Part shown: positions 1 through 12,800 of the stretch, one piece after another
Position numbering within the stretch: the stretch's first letter is position 1
How the letters are laid out: each line of letters begins with the position of its first letter
Origin: Saccoglossus kowalevskii
Lineage: Eukaryota; Hemichordata; Enteropneusta; Harrimaniidae
Assembly: GCF_000003605.2 (NCBI RefSeq)
Contig: NW_003109980.1
Location: 80,120-118,165, forward strand
Direction of reading: 5' to 3'
Length of the DNA: 38,046 nt
Position numbers and translations under genes: made by a program
Notes under the pieces: model-generated
Told to the model about the DNA's origin: nothing
The model's input: the letters and a program-made list of their open reading frames with translations, nothing else
Database searches by the model: none

Positions 1-219
1 TGAATGTGTTAACACCACACTTCACTTCAGTGAACGTGTTAACACCACATCTCAGTGAATGTGTTAACACCACACTTCACGTCAGTGAATGTGTTAACAC
101 CACATCTCAGTGAGATGTGGTGTTAACACATTCACTGACGTGAAGTGTGGTGTTAACACATTCACTGAGATGTGGTGTTAACACGTTCACTGAAGTGAAG
201 TGTGGTGTTAACACATTCA
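1..219. repeat. Perfect 219-bp palindrome inside the satellite
   Basis: Bases 1-109 are the exact reverse complement of 111-219, with one central base (G at 110). Rare variants of the unit are mirrored too: AACACGTTC and TGACGTGAAG each appear at matching positions in both arms. To the left of 110 units read in one direction and to the right in the other. It may extend beyond the window. Confidence 0.95.
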
Positions 220-680
220 CTGAAGTGAAGTGTGGTGTTAACACATTCACTGAAGTGTGGTGTTAACACATTTACTGAAGTATGGTGTTAACACATTCAC
301 AGAAGTGTGGTGTTAACACATTCACTGAGATGTGGTGTTAACACATTCGCTGAAGTGTGGTGTTAACACATTCTCCAAAATGTTGTATTAACACATTCAC
401 TGAGATGTGGTGTTAACACATTCTCCAAAATGTTGTGTTAACACATTCGCTGAAGTGTGGTGTTAACACATTCTCCAAAATGTTGTGTTAACACATTCAC
501 TTAAGTGAAGTGTGGTGTTAACACATTCACTGAGATGTGGTGTTAACACATTCACTGAAGTGTGGTGTTAACACATTCTCCAAAATGTTGTGTTAACACA
601 TTCACTTAAGTGAAGTGTGGTGTTAACACATTCTCTGAAGTGTGACATTAATAATTCTCTGAAGTGTTTACACATTCTCT
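1..680. repeat. Satellite of about 25-30 bp units built on GTGTTAACAC
   Basis: More than twenty copies of a unit containing the 10-bp palindrome GTGTTAACAC, each with an HpaI site, separated by two main spacers: TTCACTGAAGTGTG and TTCTCCAAAATGTT types. Spacing is mostly 25-30 bp. The array decays near 640-680 into shorter variants and ends within 10 bp of the gene's stop codon. It runs off the left edge of the window. Confidence 0.95.
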
Positions 681-689
681 GTTTACAGC

Positions 690-822
690 TCATAGCATGT
701 AAAGGATCTTTTTCACTGGTGGATTAACTGGATATCCATCCAGTTTCCAATCCAAGGCACTAAAATCAGCATCTTCAACTTTCTCTTTCTGATGCTCGGG
801 TAAATGAGCTGTATCCTCTGTT
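690..822 (-). CDS. Last coding exon (residues 725-768) and stop
   Basis: The acceptor ttgtgttttcag lies above 822. With the two bases carried over, the frame reads VTEDTAHLPEHQKEKVEDAD, then a Trp-containing tail DWKLDGYPVNPPVKKILYML, and stops at TGA (690-692). No AATAAA is visible on this strand between the stop and the window edge, so the 3' UTR would enter the satellite at 1-670 or use a noncanonical signal. Confidence 0.85.
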
Positions 823-3800
823 CTGAAAACACAACAATAAATAAAAATCATGTCATGGCAATAATCCATATTATAACATTTGTTTTTTTAAAATTTTTAA
901 TCTTTGAATCAAAATACCATCGATATGAGTTCATTTCTTCCCATAAATTTTGATGAGTACGACAGTCAAATGTAAATGCAAAAATGTCAAATGTCAGTGT
1001 TGTTGATTAGTTTGTTTTCTTAGTGACAGTCTCAAGATTATTTTTCTTTACAACAAAACAAAGTGAGAAATGTAGCACAGAAGTCTACAAGCTTTGGAGG
1101 AACAGATATTTTATTCCAAATAGCGTGAATTCTCTAACGATTTCAGACCAGACAGAAAAGGCTCACCGTTAATATATTTGGGACAAACACAATTTTGCGA
1201 TTTATGTGGGTACAGCCACAGTGAAAAGGTCTATACGATAATTTGACAATTAACAGCTATAGTGAAAAGGCCCAGACAATTATTTGAAAACAGCTACAGT
1301 GAAAAGACCTTATGCAGTTGAAAACAGAATGTAAACATCTTAAACAAAGGAATATACAATGTTAAGGAATGTGTTCCTGTTTCTCGCTTTCAATTTAATT
1401 ATTCTCGGAATATTTGTTGAAATCTTGTGAGCAACAAAGTCAACTTTTGTCATAAACCTGTTCAATTTTTTCAACAAAATTTGATCAGGACCTGTCACTA
1501 ATTAAATCTACAAAAAATTATTATTAATAAAAATATGTAAAAAGGTGCATGAAACATTAATGTGCTCAAATGGATAAATTTGACATTTGACTCATAAGTT
1601 CCAGACTTAGTCATATCAAGGGTGTATAAAATAAGGGCATACAATGGGTGTGATATGCGACGATAATGGATATATATACATGTATATACATGGATATCTA
1701 AACTTTCAAACTGTTATCATATAAACCCTGTCACACATATTAGTGTTTTAAGTTAGCATGTTTTGTAGTCAAATAAACCAAAACTAAAGCCAAGTAATGT
1801 ACAGTGAATTTTTGACAAGACTACAATAAAACTGATAAAGAAGGAACAAATAAATGTGTTAATACTTACACAAAGTTTGGATAAAGTATTCGTTCAGAAA
1901 GTGCACACATGGCAGAAAATAATTTAAACATAAATTTATAGTTCTCGTCATCCAGGTCGACCAACTCAACAATTTTGTCTATTTCTTCAGACGTGATCGC
2001 ATCAACATGGACATTCTTCAACGCTTGCTCCAATTCCTGAAATATATATGTTGTAATTTAATTAGAAATTTAGACCAGTAAGTCGTTTTGTACCATTATT
2101 GCCTTGAAAAATTTATAATGTGTTTTCTCACCAAAACATGAATATAACTTCTGTGGCAAAAATGCACTATGTGTCAGCACTTGCAATTTGCACATACAAA
2201 AAAAAAAGTCAGGAGAGACTGTGACATTCAATGTCCAGAACTGTCACCTGGCACAAAAAATATTGAAAAAAATTATGGTACATTTTTATCTATTTTCCTG
2301 AATTTTTTTTAATTTTGTATTAAGTAGACATAATTTCCTATTAGCTTCAGGTCTTAATCAAAACATTTAAAATAAAATGAAATAATTTGTGCAGATTTAT
2401 TTTGTCTGAAAAATAGCAAGTCAATTTTTGTCACCTTTCACTAAATATTTTTTAGAATATTTCAAAAATGTGATTACTAATTACAAAGATTTATAAGATG
2501 GGGGTACGCACCAACATTTCTAAAAATTTTACCGGTAATTCAAATTAGCGAGTCTGTGAAAAAAACAATCAGTGTTTATTTGACAATGTTTTGGGTTGTG
2601 AAAAAGAGTGTAATATTTGATTTTTGCGTTTTTGAATACAGCGATATATCTCGCTCATTTCTGTTTACGCAATTACACATTTCTAACCACTCTGTAACGC
2701 TATTGGTTAGAAATATGTTTAATTTACACACATAGAATAAAAGGATTGTTTTTAACATTTGCAAATTATGAGTTTGCTTCCCTTGCAATATTTATCACAT
2801 ATCATTAAGTCCAATCTCTTCAAAATTAAAAATAAAATAAAACAAAATAAGCCACTTAGCCGTACAAAAGTTGATTTTTCATACGTCACTGCTTTCAAGT
2901 GTTGTTATTGTCAGAATATCAATATTGCAAAAATGCAATTTATTTTTGCTGGACATAAAATCAAATTTTACAATCACAATTAAGTCACTGAAATTGTGTC
3001 TAAAAAGTTGAATGGCTTTTTTTCACATAACAAATCAGTCATACCTTATCAAAGAAACATTACTTGGGGTTTGCAACTATGGTGACATGATACCAAGATC
3101 CCGTTTCAATCTTGCTCTCACATAAGCGTTCCAACTCAGAAAAATGCGAATGCGCATGCCCGAGGTAACTAGGATACTTGGATGTCCTTACTATGTGCGT
3201 TGCAAACCCCAAGTAAATGTACCTCTGACCTTATACATTAACATTTCTCAAACCATCATCATTTAGTGATAAAAATCAGTCACCATAATGGGAACAAGTA
3301 CGATTCATGAATATATCATGTTGCATGGAGATTAATTTCCTCTCACTTGAAAATAACGGATCTAAATTCCTCTTTACAATCATTAAGAATTTAAAAGTAC
3401 ATAAATGCAACCTAATTTGACAGTATTAAGGCCATGGTATTAGCATATGGCTGTAATTGGACTAATTTCCATGACAACGCACTCACACAGAATAATGATC
3501 TAGAACAGCCATGACATTAGTGAAAAAAAAAAAATTAACCTTGCAATTTTCCCCAAGCTGGTAACTGTTAAAAATGCATTGTACAGATTCCAAGATGGCT
3601 ACCACAATAAAGATAGCAACCATGTATTCAGGCCGTTGCCATGTTTTAGGGAGACAAAAACCAGGCATATTTAAATATTTGAATTAATTTTAAAATATTT
3701 TTACGATCGTAAACAACTCACCTTTCTGTTAATTTTCAAATCATTGTCTCTATCAACTTTATTAAAATGTCTTCGATAAAATGCTTGTCTTCGTTTACTG

Positions 3801-6800
3801 ACTATGCAGTATTGAGTGAGATATTCGACTGGCGTCATGTTCTTCAGAACTCTAACATCCATGGGAATCTCAAATCGTGCTGTCTGTTTGGAGAACGCCA
3901 GTCGCCCTTGCAACCACGGCTGTATTTTAGATTTCTGTGATGAAAAGCAGATAATAAGAACAGTTATTAGTTTGGAAACACTGTATCGATATGTATTATA
4001 TTTACTCACATTCCAATCAAAGAATTCTTTAAGAAAACCATCACTGAGCAACGAAGAGGTGTCTATTTACAGTTGCCAATTCAAAAGATGTTCACTTTGA
4101 AGAGGGGTAATTCTAAAGGTATGAGAACTTATCACATTTATAAATGACGCTTCAACCGACCATTCACAGATTTACAATTACCTATCTAATAGACATATCA
4201 GTCACTACCAAAGTCAATGTTTTGACAACTATGCACCTATGTAACACATCAACACTTGCTGAGACAATTATTCTGATCATGACTTTGACAGCACATTCTA
4301 TAATAAATATGTGAATGATGATCAAACTGAATTTGTTATTTATACATTTTTGCCAATTTAAGATTATGGAATTTTTTTTTTTTATTTCTCGGCTCTCGCA
4401 ACTGGTCATAATCACATGAGCTATACCAAACTACAAGATTCAGTAGAGCGTGAGACTGAGGCACAGATGAAAATAAATTAAATAGAGCGAGAGTGAGAGA
4501 CACTTTTGCACATTGCTATTATGCGAAGCATGGACTAGAGGAATTCTAAGCATTCAATACTTTATAGTCATAGAGTAGAGTATAATATTATTGACAGGAC
4601 AATGGCTATTGGTGGGTGAAAGTGAACCAGAAAGCAAATAACGGTAGACGAAATGATTCTAAAGGAGCACTGTCACTGAGTGGTAATTCTAAGTGAAAGC
4701 TGTGAACCAACCAATTTAGGCCACGAAACATCTAAATATGCAACAAATATGGATTCACATTCATACTCGGATACTATTGCAGCTTTTTAACATCAGAGTT
4801 AATATAAATAACCCCATAGCTCTGCTATTATGTACGCAAACGGTTCTACTTGGAGTTTTGAATTTACCTCAATTTTCAATTCTTTTCTCAGTACATTTGG
4901 CATCAAGCATGATTGTATTCACAAGTTAAAAAAAAAACCTGATTTTTAAATTAACCAAAATCTGCAAAAACATCTAAATATAATATATATTCAGGTAATA
5001 AGAAACATGAAAATATATAAAATCTAATGTTCTGAGTTAAAAATGAACTAAAAATACAATACATACTAATAATCTAAATTAAATTAGATTTGTTTTTGTG
5101 TTTTCTGAATAGGTGATGCATAGGATATGAATAACGAATTGATTTTAATTTATAAAGACATACACAATCATTTACAACATACCTAATATAACACAATGAC
5201 GAACATTTCAAGACTTTTAAAGTGAAAAAAATGCTAATTCAAGGTTTTACAGTGAAAAATGACAATTTGTACAAAATGCCTATCTATCAACACTTGCATA
5301 GACAAACAAAACATTGTTATTAATAAATAATTACTAGAACATGAACTCCAAATTTATAAATTATTCCATTTTGATATAAAAATAAGACATATTACCAGGT
5401 ATTACATAAATCCAGTGATGTATGCAGGAATAAAAATATTTAATATGGACATTATTTAGTAGATAAAACAAGATTAGAATGCAAGATACAAAAGAGAACA
5501 ACATTGACAGTTAACAAATATTTTAAAAGATTTTGTGTGGAGTTTTTATTTTCCTCTAAGCTGACAAAATTATTCAGTATGTTTCCTTCTAAAAAAAAAA
5601 TATGAATCAGAAAATGACAAAGGAAAGCCATAGAAACTAAGAGTAAACACAGCATTGAACACGATATAAACCAGCTGCCAAGCTAGCAATGAAAAACAAT
5701 TCATGCACTGTATATACCATAAAAACAAGACAAAAATTACACTAATCACAATAAATAACCACTTAGGTCAAGAAGAAAAATATCACACAACAAAATACAT
5801 ATCTAAAACATTAAAAAGAAAAGATTGGTAACATTATTGAGTCGTCTACTCACTCGATCCATAGTATCTACGGCCGGAGCCTGCAAGTCCATATACGCGG
5901 AGTCAGCGTCAGACTGACTGCCAGGACCACGACGTCGCATTTTCATCTCCATGTCCAGTAACTCCTGCAATGTTTACACAAAAACAAAAGGGTATTAAAA
6001 TAATATTGACTGTAGCTTCAGAAGCTGATGCCAAACAAAAAACACACACGCAACTGAAACATTTCATTAGTGGAATGAGTGTCAAGCGAGTGAAATACTA
6101 CACTAGTCAAAAAGGTATGAGATGGCTACCAGCGGCTTCTGTCCAGGATGATGTCAACAAAATGCAATACTAAGAGACAAGACAGTAGGGTAATGAAAAA
6201 AGCCCAGTGACACCCAGTATTGATACTAATCGTAATTACATTTGCTACCCATTAGAGTAGAATTGATTAAAGGTGACCATCAAAGAAATCGTTTCAATAC
6301 GTACGGCACATCAATTAGACAAGATCCAAACAGGTCATGTGTTCTGTTATTATGGTAACGCATGTAAAACATGCAATATGAATTCTGATGACATCCTGGT
6401 TATTGTAATATTCTACACACTATTTTCTGTGGATATTAAAGGCTCTTCTGTTTAATTTCCTCACCCACAAAAGAAATCAATTATGAATCTAGCAGGGTGG
6501 GATGTTCCATGGAGTGAAGACCCTCCCACTGGAGAGCTCCTTCATGATTCACACTAATATGAATATTTAAAATCTGGAATGTCCTTGGCGATGACAATGA
6601 AGAGAACAGCTACTAATTACCGGTAGTGTTTAAACAACAATATCAAAAGCAGAAATCCACAACGTTTTTAACGAGTTCAAAAAAAGAATAACTAGGTATT
6701 GAATATCTTTGTCTTTATAATTTTTTTACTGTTGATTACACAAGGTGTGTATCTCAAAGTGAGAATAGATAAAAAGGTTCAATGAATTATGCCTAGACTA

Positions 6801-9800
6801 AAAGTGTTATATCGAAATGATATGTTGGATAATGAGAATGGGTAATGGGTTAGAGCCAATTTTTACACTTTTCAGAACCATTCAGACTCAGATTCATTCA
6901 TTGATATTCATGTTACAATTGATTTTTTTTAACCATTTACGCCAAAAGTAAGCCTTTTTTCCTTTCACTAAATAAACCTGCATGATTTGTTTTCATATTT
7001 TTACAAAACATTTTAAACCTATTCACCATCGGAGCCAACAGACAAAATTTAGGTCAATTTTCAGGTTTTACTTTAATTTTTTTTTTATTTTTGTCCCAAT
7101 TTTCTGAAGAAAAGTGCAGACTATAAATGAGACTATTTTGCGAATTTGTGATGAAGAGGGAACCGGTGGTGAACAGGTTAATGTTTGGTCTGTTTGTCCA
7201 GTAAAGAAAAATACATAAAAATGTGTGAAATTTTCGACCAAATTTTTAGTGTAAAAAAATTATGGCATTAAAAATATGTATTACCGGTATATTCTTAATT
7301 TAGGCATGAAACAAAATGAACTAAAAGTAGAATCAAAATATGACACACCTTTTCCAATATTCATGTGAATTAATAGAATAATTAATATTCAAATGTATTC
7401 AATGTTAATTACTATATATTGTAGGGGATGAACAAAAGCAGTCAAAAAGGTCATACATCATTGTAGAATTTATTCACATATGTCACATGGAAATTTCCTA
7501 TGCTGACAGAAATTGACCTTTTTTTTTCTCTCGCCAAATTTAGGTACAACGTCATTTTGCACATTTTTCTATAATTTTTTTATAATTTTTCTACAATTTT
7601 TCTATAATTTTAGACAAAATGGATATAATTTCACATTAGCTGCAGGTCTGGATTAATTCTTTTGAAAAAATTGAAATAATTAATATACAAGTTTATTTTG
7701 TAAAATGAGTGAAAGGTTGGCTGGTGTTGAAAAGGTTAAGCAAAGCATACATATAGTTCAAAGTTTATTTCACAGGGGACCTCTCACAAAATAGTTGGTT
7801 ACCCAAGTTTTCGAACATGGTTCTAAACGCCATGTCACTGTATTTCAAGAATGTGAACAGAATTGAACATTATTTTCGTCTTCGATTATTAAAATTTTCA
7901 CAACATCCCCTTTATTCAAGATTTTGGCAACAGACTATAAAATTATCTCCCGGATTATTTCTCCAAACTCGATTTTCTTTTTTTATGTATTCACTTTGTC
8001 AAAAACACATGCTTTTTCTGGTTTCTAGAAATATACAACCCAAATTGTGTTACAAGCGGATATATGTAGGTAAATAGTTTGAAAATAAAGGCCATTCTAA
8101 GTAATTTTTTGAGAAGAATGCATTCCAACTGTTTATATGACAGACTGGGATTGAATTTTCATGAATATAGTCACAAAACAATAATTATTACAAATATGAA
8201 AATTTTATGCTGTATGAATTTTGAACCGATGACTAGTTTGAAAGTATGAAATGGATATTATCATAAGATTAGGTCAGTTATGTACAGACAAAATTATTCC
8301 TGTTTCTGGTCATTACACTTAGCAAGTTCAAAGTGAGCCCATTTTTTTGTTGGGTTTTTAGACAGAATTTTTGAAAAATAGTAAAAGCATGATTTTTATG
8401 GCAATTAAAAAAAATTATTTCTGGGTCTTATTAATGTAGTAGCTATAACAATAGTTTTACTGAAAATGTGTATGTATGTGTTCAAAGAAGACCAGCATCA
8501 ACTTCAAACTTCACACAGTTTCTCAAAAGAGAATTACACTATGGGAAAAAAACAAAATCCAATTAAGTCTGGAAATAAGTGATAACCAATGTTCTTTTTT
8601 TCCCAGGGCAGACTCCCGAATAGTGCAATTTATGATTTTGTCCTACAAAATCAAAATATACCTAGAGATGGGACAAATTGTTTTCTAAATTATTTATTGA
8701 TTTGACACTGAAACAAACATGAAGTATGTTGTATATAGAGGGCGCTCTTTACAATAAACCACAGAAATCATTATCACTAAGGCTTATTCTAGGTTTCACA
8801 TTGGCACTGAATAATCAAGAATTAACATAATTTTCTTTAAATGTCCATTGGATATGGCATGCTTTTCTAAATAAAAACGATGTTTTTTTCTAAATATACC
8901 GGTATGCTATCAGCATAACCAAGCCTTAGATATCAGAGTAAAATTTTCATGAAACTGCTTTTGAAATGTTAGCCTTAACAACTGCAGTGAGTGCTCATCT
9001 CGGTCAACAGCATTGGATTTTGAAAAACTAGAGAAAGTATTTTTTTTTTTAATTTCTGAATTGTGAGTACACACTAGTGGCTGTATGAGCTGTTATGCAA
9101 TTTTTTTAGGACTGTCATCACATCGGTGTTAAATTGTAGTTTGAAACCTCTACAAGCAGCCATGGATGTTGCTTTCTCAAAATGGCATGTACTGCTAGAG
9201 TGTGTTGTATTTTAAAAGGGCGCCCTCAACAGACATTAATTGTACAATGGCTTCAGTACTAAGTTGTTTGTGTTCAGCTTCTCGCATGAACAGCTATGAA
9301 AACAAACTCATGCAGTGTAAGTATTCTGACTTTTCAATCAAACTGAAATTTTAAAGAATAATACAGCAGCATCTGTAGATTATTTTACAAACTATATTCT
9401 GTATTTTCACAAATAAAAGTACCCCCCCCCCCCGTACACGAAAAAATAGTTTTTTCCAGATAAGAACTGATCTTGAAGAGTAGCAACCAAAACCACTACA
9501 TTTGCTATTTTTGTCCAGACTATTGGCCAAATGAAGATGGATGTCTGTCTGACTGTAGCCCTTTCACCACTAGTCAACTTTGTGACCTTCCACTAAAATA
9601 GTCCAATTCCAAATAATAAGAGATTAGATTCAATAATTATGTCATCTATTAATTCTGTTTGTTTTAAAATATGTTACTTTTACCATAATTTTGTTGATGA
9701 AATGTTTAAGACGTATAGCATGGAGTCCTGTAGCCAGTATAGTCATGTGACCATGAAAGTCATGTGATGTTGTGAACAAAGCAAAATGAAATCTAATACA

Positions 9801-12800
9801 ATTGAGATGAGAATATATGCATGGAATGGTTGATGCAGTCAGAGAATGGATTAAACAGAGATAAAATACAGAATGGTTGGAAATCATACAAGATATAGAC
9901 ATATACATACTTTCATAGCCTGGATTAGAATGCAGCAAGCGGAAAAGCAAAAAAAGGAAAGAAAACAAAAATAGAAATAACATTAATTATAGAGAAGAAG
10001 ATTCTTTGGTTTCACACATATACAAGCTGAGAACGCCTAAAAAAAATAACATACATTTGGTAATCTGTTACCATGGGAACAAATTTGATTTCTTTTTAGA
10101 GGCAGTAATAATATTCACGAGGTTATCACAAGAATACCCATAAGTATTGTAATGCCAGATGTGTATGCAAACGTTGATGCAATCCTGTACTGCCTGAGTG
10201 CATACTTTGTGGCATTCTTGTGAAAACCTTATTACTGGTATTATACTGTAAAACCATGTATTTCGCTATTTTGATCATATTCAATGGTTTCAATTTCATG
10301 TCAAAGAAATAATGACTTTAGCAAATTTAACTTAGCGTATTTTCCTTATCAACAAAAATAGCAAAATTAAAATTCAGTTATTAATTAATGCATTTACGGT
10401 ACATCTTTTCCTACTTGTACTGATAGTTTAATGAAAGATAACAACCTAAAATAGAAACAAAATTGTTTTGTACTATGCAAAGATTTACATTCAGTGAGAG
10501 GATTCTATTTTAGTCAAACAATATAGCACTTCTACATACAATGTAACAATAAACAGAGTTCAAATGTGACAGATAATCTTGAACATGTGCAGATACAGCT
10601 TTTTACAAACCCATAAATTCAATTTTTTTTGTGCTAGATGTATAATAATAAAGTGATATCAAACAAAATACTTACATTAGGATCTAGAGCAAACAAATCT
10701 TGTACTTTGTTACGTGATGGTGGATCATTCAATTTCTTTCTTTTCTCTTCTTTCAGTTCTTCTACCTCTGGTTCTGGTTCTGGTTCTTTGATTACAACGT
10801 CAGCTACAACACTAATGAAATACATTCAGTGAATTTGTGAAAACCAATTTAATTGTCACCAGAGTTTCCTCAACAGCAACATTAGTTTCTACCAATCACA
10901 TCAAATAACTGTAATAAATGTCAGTATTATATTCACTGTGTTTTGATTTCACAAATTTGTCAAGGAAACAATGAGTTTATTGTTATGTTTATGTAGATTT
11001 AATTAAGCGGATTTTACTTATCAATGATAATTATCAGAAGATATCATTTCTGCCCCCCCCCCCCCCAATATTGTACATATGATAGGAATATATAGCAAGC
11101 GAATATAATTTTTTTGTATTATTATCAATTAATGTAGGGTGAAATTAATTAGAACTGATTGATATCATGGGTTATTATCTATGTCAGATTATGGATAAAA
11201 CATATCAACAAGCTCTATGATATCAGTGACAGACTCAACAATGATATCATATCAAAATATATGTATTATATATTCTCCTATATTAAAGCAGGGGAGTTGT
11301 CACCTACGCATACGTCAGATGACCATAGCATGTCAATGTTTACAAACTAGCATGTACCCATGAGCCTTTGCATTTTTTAGCGCATGTTGTTATCATCGCT
11401 TGGGACGCAATTCCCGCGCGTGTGCAGGTGACGACCCTCCCGCTTTGAGTAAAATATATATATAATTTAGCTCAGCCTACAAATGTGTTTTCAAACAAAA
11501 CCAACAAAGCAAACAAAACAGTGTTTATAATTGAACAAATTGGAGCAAAACACACATTAATTTGCCAACATAGAATGAAAGTGAAATTGTCCATGTAGTG
11601 TTGGTTTGCTAATGAATAGTAACGTCACTGACATGATTGATTGCCTCAATGACATATACAAGACTTCAATTCAATTTTACTTGTCAAAAGCTATCAAGTG
11701 TCCTGCAATTGTATGTTATATTGACAATGGTCGTTAACTATTGTCATTTATAGTCTATTGAATTCACTCTGTCAATGCACGGGGGCGTACTGGGTGGAAT
11801 TTGGTCGGTGAAACACGATCTTGCCAGGTCAACACCACTCGAAAGGTAGAATAGAAACAGGTCAAATTGGATACCAAACAGCAGAGCATTTGAGGAATCC
11901 AGTAGCACTACTTGTGTTGTTGTTGGAAACCATAAGGACACACAGTTTAAGAGCTATCTTTGCCAAATGAGATTTAAAAACATTCTGTACATTGAAAATG
12001 GATTTGGGGTTTAAACTTTATAAAGGTGACAAATGCAATTGTCTTGATACCTTGGGTTTGCTGTGGTTCCCTTTGAAAAACACAGATATTTCTCACATTT
12101 CTGTAAGATAAGGCAATTTTATCAGGGTTGGCCTTAAAAACTGGGTGAATGAATCTCAGTTAGAGGCAGTAGCCTTCTCACATGTAGAGTTGTTTCCAAG
12201 TTATTTTGTTTTTTTGAATATACAATAATATATAAATGTCTAAAATAAAAAATATTGCATTGTTCGCTAAAATGACGATTGCAAAAAAAAAAAATGACAT
12301 ATGTCTCTTGTGAAGTTTGAGTGACTATTATTATTCATCAGCTAAAATTTTTACATATTACGTGACATGGTTGAAAAGTGATGCATGCATGATTGAACAC
12401 GCAAAACTCTGATAGAGTCTCCCTCCCCCTTTGTAGGCACAACGAACCAGACAATGAGGTCATTCCTGTGTCATCCCAGTATATCCGGAAATGTTAAACA
12501 ATATATTAAGTGCGAATGTCATCTGTATTTTTGGTTGTTCCAAAAATAAATCTAGTTACATCAGTGGTTACAAATTGCAATGGTGACATTGTATATAAGA
12601 GGTGCAAATCAATCATTTTTTCATTCCTAGTATTTTGCATGTATCAAGATTTTTTAGAAAACCTAGTCAAATTTGATGACAGAAAAAAAAAATCAAAGGT
12701 TCGTTGTGAATAAACTACAGTCAATCACTTTCAGATAACAGTAAATAAACTGCCTATTTGCATTTATTTAATTAAAGTCTATATGCATTAGCAAACACTT

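Larger units (their letters stand above)
5965..10675 (-). other. 4.7-kb intron
   Basis: AT-rich, bounded by GTAAGT below 10676 and AG above 5964. It contains old AT-rich repeats (about 6930-7745), a 12-bp C tract (9422-9433), an X-box-like site (10067-10080) and the dispersed repeat and MITE at 10121-10650. Short ORFs inside have no splice support. An exon missed here would have to be frame-neutral. Confidence 0.6.

Noticed and set aside
1-680. CRISPR-like array
   Set aside because: Units are 25-30 bp without unique spacers, in an intron-bearing animal sequence; it is a satellite.
2576-2983. ORFs on both strands in the intron at 2.6-3.0 kb
   Set aside because: AT-rich, no splice sites in phase with the gene, no domain features.
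9642-9983. 113-codon minus-strand ORF beginning with a Phe/Leu run
   Set aside because: It lies in an intron of the main gene with no acceptor or donor in phase; the hydrophobic start comes from an A/G-rich tract on the plus strand.
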